The notes under the pieces were generated by a model. The model did not search any database. It was not told the origin of the DNA and saw only the letters and a program-made list of their open reading frames with translations. 64,000 nt of DNA from Pseudomonas sp. RIT-PI-r (GTDB lineage: Bacteria; Pseudomonadota; Gammaproteobacteria; Pseudomonadales; Pseudomonadaceae). A program made the translations under genes and the position numbers. The number at the start of each line of letters is the position of its first letter. Position 1 is the first letter of the stretch. Shown piece after piece: positions 34,840-42,171 of the stretch. The stretch spans positions 86,214 through 150,213 of the forward strand of contig NZ_LIGE01000029.1 of the NCBI RefSeq assembly GCF_001297015.1. The letters run 5' to 3'.

Positions 34840-36038
34840 TTGATTTCTGGCTTGCCGCAGGGCTGTTGCTTCTGGTCGCCCTGAGTTTTCTGCTGATCCC
34901 GGTGCTGCGCGAACGTCGCGCCCAGCGTGAAGAGGATCGGACTGCCCTGAACGTCGCGTTGTATCAGGAGCGTGTCGCCGAGTTGCAAGCGCAACAGGCC
35001 GAAGGCGTGCTCGACGCTGCGCAAATGGACAGCGGCCGCGCCGAGGCTGCGCGTGAATTGCTCGCGGATACCGAAGGCGTTGCCGCGCCGCGGGTTTCCC
35101 GATTGGGCAAGCCGTTGCCGCTGCTGGCGGCAGTTCTGGTGCCAGTGTTGGGCCTAGGCCTGTATCTGCATTTCGGTGCTGCCGACACGGTCGAACTGAC
35201 CCGCGAATTCGCCCAGGCACCGCAGTCGATGGAAGAGATGACCCAGCGTCTGGAGCGTGCCGTCGCGGCACAGCCGGACTCTGCCGAAGGCCTGTATTTC
35301 CTCGGCCGTACCTACATGGCGCAAGAGCGTCCGGCGGACGCAGCAAAGATGTTCGAACGCGCTGCCAATCTGGCCGGACGTCAACCGGAACTGCTCGGTC
35401 AATGGGCGCAGGCGCAGTATTTTGCTGACGGCAAAAAGTGGTCGGCAAAGATCCAGGCGTTGACCGACGAAGCGCTGAAGGCTGATCCGAAAGAAGTCAC
35501 CAGCCTCGGTCTGCTCGGCATCGCTGCGTTCGAAGGCGAGCGTTATCAGCAAGCCATCGATTACTGGAACCGCTTGCTGGCGCAACTGCCGCCGGAGGAC
35601 AGTTCCCGCGCCGCGCTGCAAGGCGGGATCAAACGTGCCGCCGAGCGTCTGGCAGCCAGTGGCGGCAAAGTCGCTCAGGCGCCGGTAGCCGCAAAAACCG
35701 CGCTGTTGAAAGTCAGCGTCGATCTGGCCAGCGAGCCCAAAGGCAAAGTGCAGCCGGGTGACAGCGTGTTCATCTTCGCCCGCGCCACGTCCGGCCCGCC
35801 GGCACCGCTGGCGGCCAAGCGCCTGACCGTGGCCGATCTGCCGGTGACCGTCGAACTGGGCGATGCCGACGCAATGATGCCGCAGTTGAAACTGTCGAAC
35901 TTCCCTGAAGTCCAACTGGTTGCGCGCATCTCCCGCGCCGGCCAACCGACTGCCGGCGAGTGGGTCGGTCGCAGCGGCCCACTGGCCAGCAGCACCACTG
36001 CGCTACAAAAACTGACCATCGACAGCCCGGACAAATAG
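34836..36038 (+). CDS. ccmI: Cytochrome c maturation protein CcmI (CycH)
   Basis: Apocytochrome chaperone of 400 residues. Two membrane helices lie near the N-terminus (about 1-22 and 90-112). TPR repeats follow (AEGLYFLGRTYMAQERPADAAKMFERA and similar), then a C-terminal periplasmic domain. It ends the ccm operon core and overlaps ccmH by four bases. Confidence 0.94.
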   Translation: MIDFWLAAGLLLLVALSFLLIPVLRERRAQREEDRTALNVALYQERVAELQAQQAEGVLDAAQMDSGRAEAARELLADTEGVAAPRVSRLGKPLPLLAAVLVPVLGLGLYLHFGAADTVELTREFAQAPQSMEEMTQRLERAVAAQPDSAEGLYFLGRTYMAQERPADAAKMFERAANLAGRQPELLGQWAQAQYFADGKKWSAKIQALTDEALKADPKEVTSLGLLGIAAFEGERYQQAIDYWNRLLAQLPPEDSSRAALQGGIKRAAERLAASGGKVAQAPVAAKTALLKVSVDLASEPKGKVQPGDSVFIFARATSGPPAPLAAKRLTVADLPVTVELGDADAMMPQLKLSNFPEVQLVARISRAGQPTAGEWVGRSGPLASSTTALQKLTIDSPDK

Positions 36039-36063
36039 CCGGACACAACAGGAAAGCACCGCC

Positions 36064-36468
36064 ATGCACACCATCGCCCGAATCACAGTCCTCACACTGG
36101 CCCTGGGCTTGAGTGCATGTGCGGTGCAACGACCGGAACCGACCACCAACCTGCCGCCGATTCCGCCGTCGCAACCGAGCCCGACCCCGTCGACTTCGCC
36201 GACCCCAGGCAAAAGCATCCCGGCGAAACCGGCCAAACCCGTGCCGCGCACCTCGGCCAGTTTCGCCCCACCACCGGGCGGCAACAGCCACTGGGATCAG
36301 AAACTCGGCGTCTACGTCCTCGACGACCAGACCAACACCTTCTACCGCCAGCGCACCTACTACCGCTGGAACAACGGCTGGAGCCGGTCCGTCAGCCCCA
36401 ACGGCCCGTGGGAAGACACCAACATCCACGGCGTGCCACCGGGGTTGGGCAAGAAATTCGGGCAGTAA
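36064..36468 (+). CDS. Small secreted lipoprotein of unknown function
   Basis: A 134-residue protein with a lipoprotein signal and lipobox LSAC at residues 17-20, then a Pro/Thr/Ser-rich linker (about residues 25-60). The C-terminal part is rich in Trp, Tyr and Asn (YRQRTYYRWNNGWSRS). It lies 25 bp after ccmI and before a strong terminator, so it is probably co-transcribed with ccm. I do not recognise a function. Confidence 0.8.
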   Translation: MHTIARITVLTLALGLSACAVQRPEPTTNLPPIPPSQPSPTPSTSPTPGKSIPAKPAKPVPRTSASFAPPPGGNSHWDQKLGVYVLDDQTNTFYRQRTYYRWNNGWSRSVSPNGPWEDTNIHGVPPGLGKKFGQ

Positions 36469-36476
36469 ATGAAAAC

Positions 36477-36501
36477 GGCGATCTTCGGATCGCCTTTTTT
36501 T
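36477..36501 (+). terminator. Rho-independent terminator of the ccm operon
   Basis: GGCGATC-TTCG-GATCGCC forms a perfect 7-bp stem with a tetraloop followed by seven T residues. Confidence 0.92.
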
Positions 36502-36524
36502 GTCTGTCGATTGCGCTGGTGATT

Positions 36525-37094
36525 TCACAGGATCGCGCGGTAGCTGCCGAGCGCTTGAATCGACTTCTTCAACCCCTGACGTTGTAGCAAACTCAGAAAC
36601 GATTCGACGTCCATCGTGGGTGTTTTCAATTGTTTGCGTTGGTGCTGCGCGGCTGCGACAACGGCTGCCGAATCCAGATGAAACAGGTTTTCGACGAACT
36701 CATCCGGGTGTTGCGCCTCAATACCGAAAGGGGCGAGGTATTTGTCGGGAAAATCTTTCAAATTAAACGTCACGATCACGCCAGCATTGCAACGAATCGC
36801 TGCTGCCAGAACATGGCGGTCATCCAGATCGGGCAATGACAATCCACTGACCAAATTTTCATAGTCGTAGACGCAGGCATCGGGAATCGCCTGATCCATC
36901 AGCTCCGAGGTGCGATCCAATTGCTCGATTGTCAGGTCAGTGCGGTTCTTCAACAGATTGCGTTTCCATTCGCCGTGAATCTCCTTGGTCCATCGTGCCC
37001 GGAATAGCCCTGAGAGGGCTAACCACATCAAAAAGTCTCTCAATGGGGCTGGGTACAAAACACATGCATCGGCTCTTTATTGGCGAGGCAGCAG
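36525..37094 (-). pseudogene. PIN-domain toxin-like gene with apparent 5' frameshift
   Basis: The open frame (stop at 36525) encodes a PIN-like protein of the YPAPLRDFLMWLALSGLFRARWT family, with acidic residues LPDLDDRHVLAAA and a C-terminal extension. The conserved start of the domain, ADACVLYPAPL, with its catalytic Asp, is in frame upstream (about 37056-37072). It is preceded by a TAA and no start codon. The expected N-terminal beginning RHSSFTA is seen in another frame, starting with a GTG that overlaps the upstream HTH stop. So one base appears gained or two lost near 37070-37090. Using the internal TTG at 37058 would remove the Asp. Either decayed or a sequencing error. Confidence 0.7.
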
Positions 37095-37109
37095 TGAAAG
37101 AGGAATGCC

Positions 37110-37577
37110 TCACTCGTAACCTGTCCTTAACGCTTGTGCCTGCTCTGCGAGAAGCATCATTGCCTGCTCGCTGGCGCTGTCACGCCGGGTCTTATAATCC
37201 ATCAGATCGGCAAAGCGCACACGTCGGTGCTTGCCGGTTTTGTGGTAGGAAATCTCGCCACTTTCCAGCAGTTTAATCATGTGCGGGCGTGAGACGTTGA
37301 GCAGGTCGGCGGCTTCTTGGGTGGTCAGTTCGGCGTGTACTGGCACGACTTTAACGGCGTTGCCCTCTGCCAGCGCTGTAAGAATGTCAGCAAGCAAGCG
37401 CAGGGCGGACGTTGGCAACTCGACACGATGAGCTTCGTTCTGCTCATCGAAGATATGTATGTGCTGGGTTTCGAATTGGGTAGCGAGGTAAGCGGCCAAG
37501 GCACGCTGGCCCTCGATGGCGGCTTTGATCTCGCGCTCTACGGGGAGGGTGACCGGCGGATGAATAACAATCGACAT
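37110..37577 (-). CDS. Excisionase-type HTH protein, probable antitoxin of the PIN gene
   Basis: A 155-residue protein. The C-terminal half carries an HTH_17/excisionase motif, LTTQEAADLLNVSRPHMIKLLESGEISYHKTGKHRRVRF. The N-terminal half is helical and has no clear match. Its stop overlaps the natural start position of the PIN gene. HTH plus PIN pairs of this layout are usually annotated as toxin-antitoxin modules. Direct repeats in its upstream region are candidate autoregulatory sites. Confidence 0.8.
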   Translation of the reverse strand: MSIVIHPPVTLPVEREIKAAIEGQRALAAYLATQFETQHIHIFDEQNEAHRVELPTSALRLLADILTALAEGNAVKVVPVHAELTTQEAADLLNVSRPHMIKLLESGEISYHKTGKHRRVRFADLMDYKTRRDSASEQAMMLLAEQAQALRTGYE

Positions 37578-37626
37578 GATGGTTTTCCAGCTTTCTGAAA
37601 AGACAATGTCGGGACGTTATTCGAAT

Positions 37627-37651
37627 TAAACGAAAATCGCAATAAACGAAA
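37627..37651 (-). promoter_or_regulatory. Direct repeats upstream of the HTH/PIN pair
   Basis: TTTCGTTTA (minus strand) occurs twice, at 37643-37651 and 37627-37635, exactly 16 bp apart, about 50-75 bp before the HTH start. The spacing suggests two sites 1.5 helical turns apart for the HTH protein. Inference only. Confidence 0.35.
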
Positions 37652-37660
37652 CGTTACGCG

Positions 37661-37777
37661 TCAATGGTTGCTCACTAGAAGCCCGTGGACACACTCAACA
37701 ATCGCCCTTGCCTTGGCACTCGCCATCTGCCCCGTCGGAAAAACCGCCCACACATCGTTATCCGGCAGCGTCCACTC
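37661..37777 (-). pseudogene. Remnant of a LysR-family regulator C-terminus
   Basis: The minus-strand frame reads LPDNDVWAVFPTGQMASAKA and continues RAIVECVHGLLVSNH to a stop at 37661. This matches the typical end of LysR regulators of the LPD-x-DVWAVFPTGQMAS type. The frame is closed upstream by TAG at 37778-37780, within a scrap resembling a class B REP end (CTGTAGGAGTGG). Only about 38 codons survive. Confidence 0.6.
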
Positions 37778-37818
37778 CTACAGGGGAGTCGTATTGATTA
37801 AAACGAGGCTTTACCGAC

Positions 37819-37995
37819 CTAGGAGCCGCCATCGACGAACAATGTCTGCCCGGTGATGAAGCCACTCTGTTCTGAAGGTAGAAACTGCCATTGCCATAAC
37901 AATCCCTTCTGGTCTTCCATTGTTCAGGGCTTTGGATGTGAGCCGCTGAGTGTAATCGGGTCCGGTTGCGATGCAATCAATCACATTCTGTAAAA
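37819..37995 (-). pseudogene. Remnant of a short-chain dehydrogenase/reductase C-terminus
   Basis: The minus strand encodes IDCIATGPDYTQRLTSKAL, then NNGRPEGIV in one frame and FLPSEQSGFITGQTLFVDGG followed by Ser and a stop in another. Together these are the last ~55 residues of an SDR enzyme with an internal frameshift near 37885. No start or nucleotide-binding half remains. With the adjacent LysR remnant it marks a decayed regulator-enzyme locus. The rest of the 37578-38082 gap has no gene. Confidence 0.65.
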
Positions 37996-38036
37996 CAACC
38001 GGGCGTCGCTTCCAGAATTTCTATGCTTGAGTAAAT

Positions 38037-38052
38037 ATAACTCTAGAGTTAT
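38037..38052. promoter_or_regulatory. Perfect palindrome upstream of hicAB, probable operator
   Basis: ATAACTCTAGAGTTAT is a perfect 16-bp palindrome ending 30 bp before the hicA start and overlapping a TATAAC -10-like sequence. HicB proteins with C-terminal DNA-binding domains repress their own promoters through such sites. Confidence 0.6.
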
Positions 38053-38082
38053 TTTTGTGAGACCAAGGCAAGGAGGCGGTTG

Positions 38083-38295
38083 GTGCAGAGCAGGCTATTG
38101 ATCAAGGAGTTGGAGGATGCAGGCTGGACGCTGGATCGGGTCACTGGCAGTCATCACATCTTCAGGCACCGATACAACCCGTACACGATTCCCGTTCCTC
38201 ACCCGAAAAAGGATTTGCCACTGGGGACGGTCAAAAGCATCAGGAGGCGTGCCGGGTTGTACAACCCGCCAGCCAGTTATGAAGGAGATCCGTAA
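38083..38295 (+). CDS. hicA: HicA-family mRNA interferase toxin
   Basis: A 70-residue protein with a double-stranded-RNA-binding-like fold. The active-site histidine lies in VTGSHHIFRH (His24/His25), followed by the family signature PVPHPKKDLPLGTVKSI. GTG 38083 sits 6 bp after AGGAGG and gives the normal length; a TTG three bases earlier is in frame. Toxin first, antitoxin second with one-base overlap, the standard hic order. Confidence 0.92.
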   Translation: MQSRLLIKELEDAGWTLDRVTGSHHIFRHRYNPYTIPVPHPKKDLPLGTVKSIRRRAGLYNPPASYEGDP

Positions 38296-38699
38296 TGCAA
38301 TATCCAATCTGCATCGAATGGGGTGATGAAAATACCGCCATCGGTATTCAGATCCCTGATATTCCCGGCGCAGTAACGGCAGGGGATAGCTTTGAAGATG
38401 CCTACAAGGCTGCGGTTGAAGTCGCCCACATCATGCTGCAGGAGATCGCGGCAGACGGGGAGTCGATTCCTATGCCGACTTCGGCATCTGCTCATCGCAG
38501 TAATCCGGACTTTGCCGATATGGGATGGGGCATGCTCGAGCTGGACATTTCGCCGTATCTGGGCAAGACCGAGAAGGTCAACGTAACGCTGCCCGGTTAC
38601 GTGATTCAGCGCATCGATCGTTATGTGCGCGAACACAATGTCAAAAGCCGCTCCTCCTTTCTGGCGGATGCGGCAATGGAGAAACTGGTTCGTTATTAA
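38295..38699 (+). CDS. hicB: HicB-family antitoxin
   Basis: A 134-residue antitoxin. The N-terminal partial RNase H-like domain (YPICIEWGDENTAIGIQIPD) blocks HicA. The C-terminal segment KVNVTLPGYVIQRIDRYVREHNVKSRSSFL is ribbon-helix-helix-like for DNA binding, rather than the HTH seen in some HicB proteins. Starts within the hicA stop. Confidence 0.92.
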   Translation: MQYPICIEWGDENTAIGIQIPDIPGAVTAGDSFEDAYKAAVEVAHIMLQEIAADGESIPMPTSASAHRSNPDFADMGWGMLELDISPYLGKTEKVNVTLPGYVIQRIDRYVREHNVKSRSSFLADAAMEKLVRY

Positions 38700-38704
38700 G
38701 CTTC

Positions 38705-38757
38705 CTCGCTCCCCCAGGCTCAGTGAATAACCTGTGGGAGCGAGCCTGCTCGCGAAG
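38705..38757. repeat. REP-like unit, class F
   Basis: A partial and a full copy of GTGGGAGCGAGCCTGCTCGC in inverted orientation between the convergent hicB and MFS genes. Confidence 0.6.
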
Positions 38758-38768
38758 CTTTTGACGCT

Positions 38769-39956
38769 TCACGCAGTCGCCAATGAACCACGCTGCGAAA
38801 CACTCAAAAACCGCAACAATGCCAACAGCGGGAACGCACTGCCGACAATCACGATCCACAACCAGCCGCCATGCTCATACACCGCACTGGCCACGGACGA
38901 GCCGAAGGCGCCGCCGATGAAGATGCTGGTCATGTACAGCGCGTTCAAACGGCCACGGCTTTTCGCGTCCAGTGAGTAGACCGCGCGTTGGCCGAGCACC
39001 ATGTTCATTTGTACGCAGAAATCGAGCACCACGCCGGTCACGGCCAGGCCGATGACGCTGTAAGCCGGGTGAATGAAGGCGGGCAGGAAGCTCAGGCTGG
39101 CGAACAGCATGGCCAGCAGCGAAGCGATGCGGGTGTGGCCGGCGTCGGCCAGGCGTCCGCTGATCGGTGCGGCGATGGCACCAATGGCACCGACCAAAGC
39201 AAAGATCGCGATTTCGCTTTGCGACAGGCCATGGTTACGCGCCAGTTCCAGCGGCACAGCGGTCCAGAACAGACTGAACGCGGCGAACATGCAGCCCTGA
39301 TAAAACGCCCGTTGGCGCAGTACCGGTTGCTGGCGCAGGAGTGTCCACAGTGAACCGATCAGTTGGCCGTAGGTGGCGCTGTGATCCGGTTGTCGCTTGG
39401 GTACGGTCAATGCCAGCACGACGCTGATCGCCGCCATCAATGCGGCAGCAATCATGAACATCGCCCGCCAGCCCAAGTGGTCGGCAACCACGCTCGACAC
39501 CGGCCGTGCCAGCAAAATACCCAGCAACAAACCGCCCATGATCCCGCCTACTACACGGCCACGAGATTCTTCCGGCGCCAAATGCGCCGCGAGTGGAATC
39601 AGAATCTGCACCGACACCGAACTGAAGCCCACCAACAAAGAGATCAGCAAAAACACATTCGGTTGATCGGTAAACGCCGCCGCCAACAGGCTGGCAATCG
39701 CCACCCCCGTGGTGATGATCATCAACCGGCGGTTTTCCAGCAGATCGCCCAGCGGCACCAGGAAGAACAGGCCCAGCGCATAACCGATCTGCGTCAGCGA
39801 GACGATGAAGCTGGCCATGGTGTCGGAGAGACCGATGTCCGGCGCGATCAGACCGATTATCGGCTGTGCGTAGTAGATGTTGGCAACAATGGCGCCGCAG
39901 CAGAAGGCGAACAGCAGCACCATGCCTCGGGTCATTGCGTGAGTGGTGGTGGTCAT
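38769..39956 (-). CDS. MFS transporter (drug or metabolite efflux type)
   Basis: A 395-residue, 12-helix major facilitator. N-terminal motif AIVANIYYAQPIIGLIAPDIG is common in a group of Pseudomonas MFS exporters. The loop 2-3 motif A analogue is LGDLLENRRLM, and RPVSSVVADHLGWRAMF lies in helix 5. ATG 39956 was preferred over an upstream in-frame start because it yields the usual short cytoplasmic N-terminus. The substrate cannot be told from sequence. Confidence 0.88.
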   Translation of the reverse strand: MTTTTHAMTRGMVLLFAFCCGAIVANIYYAQPIIGLIAPDIGLSDTMASFIVSLTQIGYALGLFFLVPLGDLLENRRLMIITTGVAIASLLAAAFTDQPNVFLLISLLVGFSSVSVQILIPLAAHLAPEESRGRVVGGIMGGLLLGILLARPVSSVVADHLGWRAMFMIAAALMAAISVVLALTVPKRQPDHSATYGQLIGSLWTLLRQQPVLRQRAFYQGCMFAAFSLFWTAVPLELARNHGLSQSEIAIFALVGAIGAIAAPISGRLADAGHTRIASLLAMLFASLSFLPAFIHPAYSVIGLAVTGVVLDFCVQMNMVLGQRAVYSLDAKSRGRLNALYMTSIFIGGAFGSSVASAVYEHGGWLWIVIVGSAFPLLALLRFLSVSQRGSLATA

Positions 39957-40197
39957 AAGGTTTCTCGATCCAGCGAAAGGGAATGCAGTGAGGCTATGGG
40001 ACAAACCGCGCGGGCAAAAGACGCCGGCGGTTGATATCAGTTATTCCGTTGCGGAATGACCGTGTGCAATCTGCTGTCATTCATCGGCGGACCTTGCGTC
40101 CGACCGTTGAGGGTCGATGATACATTCACTTACATCCTGTTCGATAGCGTGCTTATGTTTGCATCGGCTTGTTCACGTTCATCACCGGAGGATTGCC

Positions 40198-40809
40198 ATG
40201 AAGCTTCGCCTTACTGCAACGATTGTCCTGATCAGCCTGCTGGGCGCGATGAGCGTGCAGGCTGCTGATGCCCCCGGCATGCGCCTCGGCGTGCGCGGTG
40301 AGATCACCGGGGTCAGCGCCGACAGCTTGAAAGTCCACGTCAACAGTGGTGAGAACGTGGTGATCCAGTTAACTGGCGACACCAAGGTTCGCGCCGTTAC
40401 TCTGGCCAATATCGAAGACATCAAACCCGGCAGCTACATTGGTTCGGCGGCAATGCCCCAGGAAGATGGCACGCTCAAGGCGCTGGAAGTGCATGTGTTT
40501 CCGCCGGAATTGGCCGGAAGTGGCGATGGTCATCGGCCGTTCGATCTGGCCAAGGGCAGCAGCATGACCAATGGCAGCGTCGGCGATCTGGTGGTGAGCA
40601 ACGGGCGGGTGCTGACGGTGAACTACAAGGGCGGACAGCAAAAGATACTGGTGCCGGAGGATGTGCCGATCGTCAATCTGGTGCCGGGGGATCGGAGTTT
40701 GCTGAAGGTTGGGGTGAAGATTGTGACGTTCGTGACGCAGAGCGCGGATGGCACGCTGACGGCGCAGTCGATTTCTGCGGGGAAGGACGGGGTGACGCCG
40801 CCGATGTAG
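40198..40809 (+). CDS. Secreted DUF5666-like protein of unknown function
   Basis: A 203-residue protein with a cleavable signal peptide (cleavage near VQA-AD) and a mainly beta domain (RGEITGVSADSLKVHVNSGENVVIQL; KILVPEDVPIVNLVPGD). Proteins like this are sometimes mislabelled as metal ABC transporter permease, although no membrane helices are present beyond the signal. ATG 40198 has GGAGG at the right distance; an upstream TTG would add 27 unlikely residues. Divergent from the MFS gene across about 240 bp that hold no other gene. Confidence 0.75.
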   Translation: MKLRLTATIVLISLLGAMSVQAADAPGMRLGVRGEITGVSADSLKVHVNSGENVVIQLTGDTKVRAVTLANIEDIKPGSYIGSAAMPQEDGTLKALEVHVFPPELAGSGDGHRPFDLAKGSSMTNGSVGDLVVSNGRVLTVNYKGGQQKILVPEDVPIVNLVPGDRSLLKVGVKIVTFVTQSADGTLTAQSISAGKDGVTPPM

Positions 40810-40811
40810 AA

Positions 40812-41006
40812 GCCCCTCACCCTAGCCCTCTCCCGGAGGGAGAGGGGACTGACCGAGGTGTCTGGCGCTATACATCGACCTGAAAGACTTGCAGCGATTA
40901 TGGATTCACAGCAGCACTTTCAGGTCGGAAAATCTTTTGAGCATCCCACGGTTGGCCCCCTCTCCCTCTGGGCGGTCCGACGTTTCGGGAGGGCTGGGGT
41001 GAGGGT
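40812..41006. repeat. Composite palindromic repeat, class E
   Basis: Inverted outer arms with AGCCCTCTCCCGGAGGGAGA enclose a core at 40872-40919. This core is the reverse complement of the tandem core at 5536-5633 with a few mismatches. The right arm has an extra ~15 bp in its hairpin loop. Confidence 0.85.
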
Positions 41007-41020
41007 AAAGCGCCCACAAA

Positions 41021-41047
41021 AAAGGCGACCCTTGCGGATCGCCTTTT
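41021..41047 (-). terminator. Terminator of the sulfate-binding protein gene (bidirectional)
   Basis: On the minus strand GGCGATCC-GCAA-GGGTCGCC with one mismatch is followed by a run of T. The + strand side also has a T run, so it may also end transcripts from the DUF5666-like gene. Confidence 0.8.
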
Positions 41048-41064
41048 TCATGTCAGCTTAAACC

Positions 41065-42063
41065 TTACTGCCCGCTATAAATCTGATCAAAAACCCCACC
41101 ATCATTGAAGTGAGTCTTCTGCACTGTACGCCAGTCACCAAAGGTCTTCTCCACCGAAAGGAAGTCAACTTTCGGGAAGCGATCGGTGTACTTCGCCAAC
41201 CCCGCCGGATCACGCGGGCGCAGGTAGTTCGCCGCCGCAATTTCCTGACCTTCCGGCGACCACAGGAACTTCAGGTATTCATCCGCCGCCGCACGCGAGC
41301 CTTTCTTGTCGACCACTTTGTCGACCACCGACACCGGTGGCTCGGCTTCAGCGGAAACACTCGGGTAGATCACTTCAAACTGATCACGACCAAACTCGCG
41401 GGCAATCATTTCGGCTTCGTTTTCGAAGGTCACCAGCACGTCGCCGATCTGGTTGGTCATGAACGTGGTGGTGGCGGCGCGGCCACCGGTGTCCAGCACT
41501 GGCGCCTGCTTGAACAGTTTGCCGACGAAGTCCTTGGCCTTGTTCTCGTCGCCGCCGTTCTTCAGCACATAACCCCAGGCCGACAGGTAGGTGTAGCGGC
41601 CATTACCCGAGGTTTTCGGGTTTGGCACGATCACTTGCACGCCGTCCTTGAGCAGATCCGGCCAGTCTTTCAGGGCTTTCGGGTTGCCTTTGCGCACGAT
41701 GAACACGGTGGCCGAAGTGAACGGCGCGCTGTTGTTCGGCAGGCGCGTGACCCAGTTCTCCGGAACCAGTTTGCCGTTGTCGGCGAGGGCGTTGATGTCG
41801 GTGGCCATGTTCATGGTGATGACGTCAGCCGGCAGGCCATCGATCACCGAGCGCGCTTGCTTGCTCGAACCGCCGAAGGACATCTGCACGGTGATGTTTT
41901 CGTTGTGCTCGGCTTGCCAGTGTTTTTGGAACGCAGTGTTGTAGTCCTTGTAGAAATCGCGCATCACGTCGTAGGAAACGTTGAGCAGCGTCGGGGCTGC
42001 CTGGGCGATGTTGGCCAAGGCCAGGCCGGCGGCGAGAAGTGAGGCGCCAAAGAGTTTTTTCAC
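41065..42063 (-). CDS. sbp: Periplasmic sulfate-binding protein
   Basis: Substrate-binding protein of 332 residues for the sulfate/thiosulfate ABC importer. Signal peptide MKKLFGASLLAAGLALANIAQA is followed by LLNVSYDVMRDFYKDYN, and the family motif SFGGSSKQARSVIDGL is intact. GTG start with AAGGA seven bases upstream. No cys permease or ATPase genes lie next to it, so it works with a transporter encoded elsewhere. Its leader has an 11-G run. Confidence 0.93.
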   Translation of the reverse strand: MKKLFGASLLAAGLALANIAQAAPTLLNVSYDVMRDFYKDYNTAFQKHWQAEHNENITVQMSFGGSSKQARSVIDGLPADVITMNMATDINALADNGKLVPENWVTRLPNNSAPFTSATVFIVRKGNPKALKDWPDLLKDGVQVIVPNPKTSGNGRYTYLSAWGYVLKNGGDENKAKDFVGKLFKQAPVLDTGGRAATTTFMTNQIGDVLVTFENEAEMIAREFGRDQFEVIYPSVSAEAEPPVSVVDKVVDKKGSRAAADEYLKFLWSPEGQEIAAANYLRPRDPAGLAKYTDRFPKVDFLSVEKTFGDWRTVQKTHFNDGGVFDQIYSGQ

Positions 42064-42093
42064 TGCGCATTCCTTGTTGTTTGCGTATGTATC

Positions 42094-42104
42094 GGGGGGG
42101 GGGG
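42094..42104. repeat. Homopolymeric tract of 11 G
   Basis: Eleven consecutive G on the + strand (C on the coding strand of the sulfate-binding gene), about 30-40 bp before its start codon. Tracts of this length can change length by slippage. Confidence 0.9.
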
Positions 42105-42171
42105 TGATGTTCAATTGCCACTGACTATAACGGGGCACGCATAGTCGTTTAAAGATTAAAAAGCTCTTTGC

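Noticed and set aside
37758..37976. A 72-codon minus-strand frame near 37.9 kb as a new small gene
   Set aside because: Its translation shifts between the two frames of a degraded SDR C-terminus; the remnant explanation fits better.
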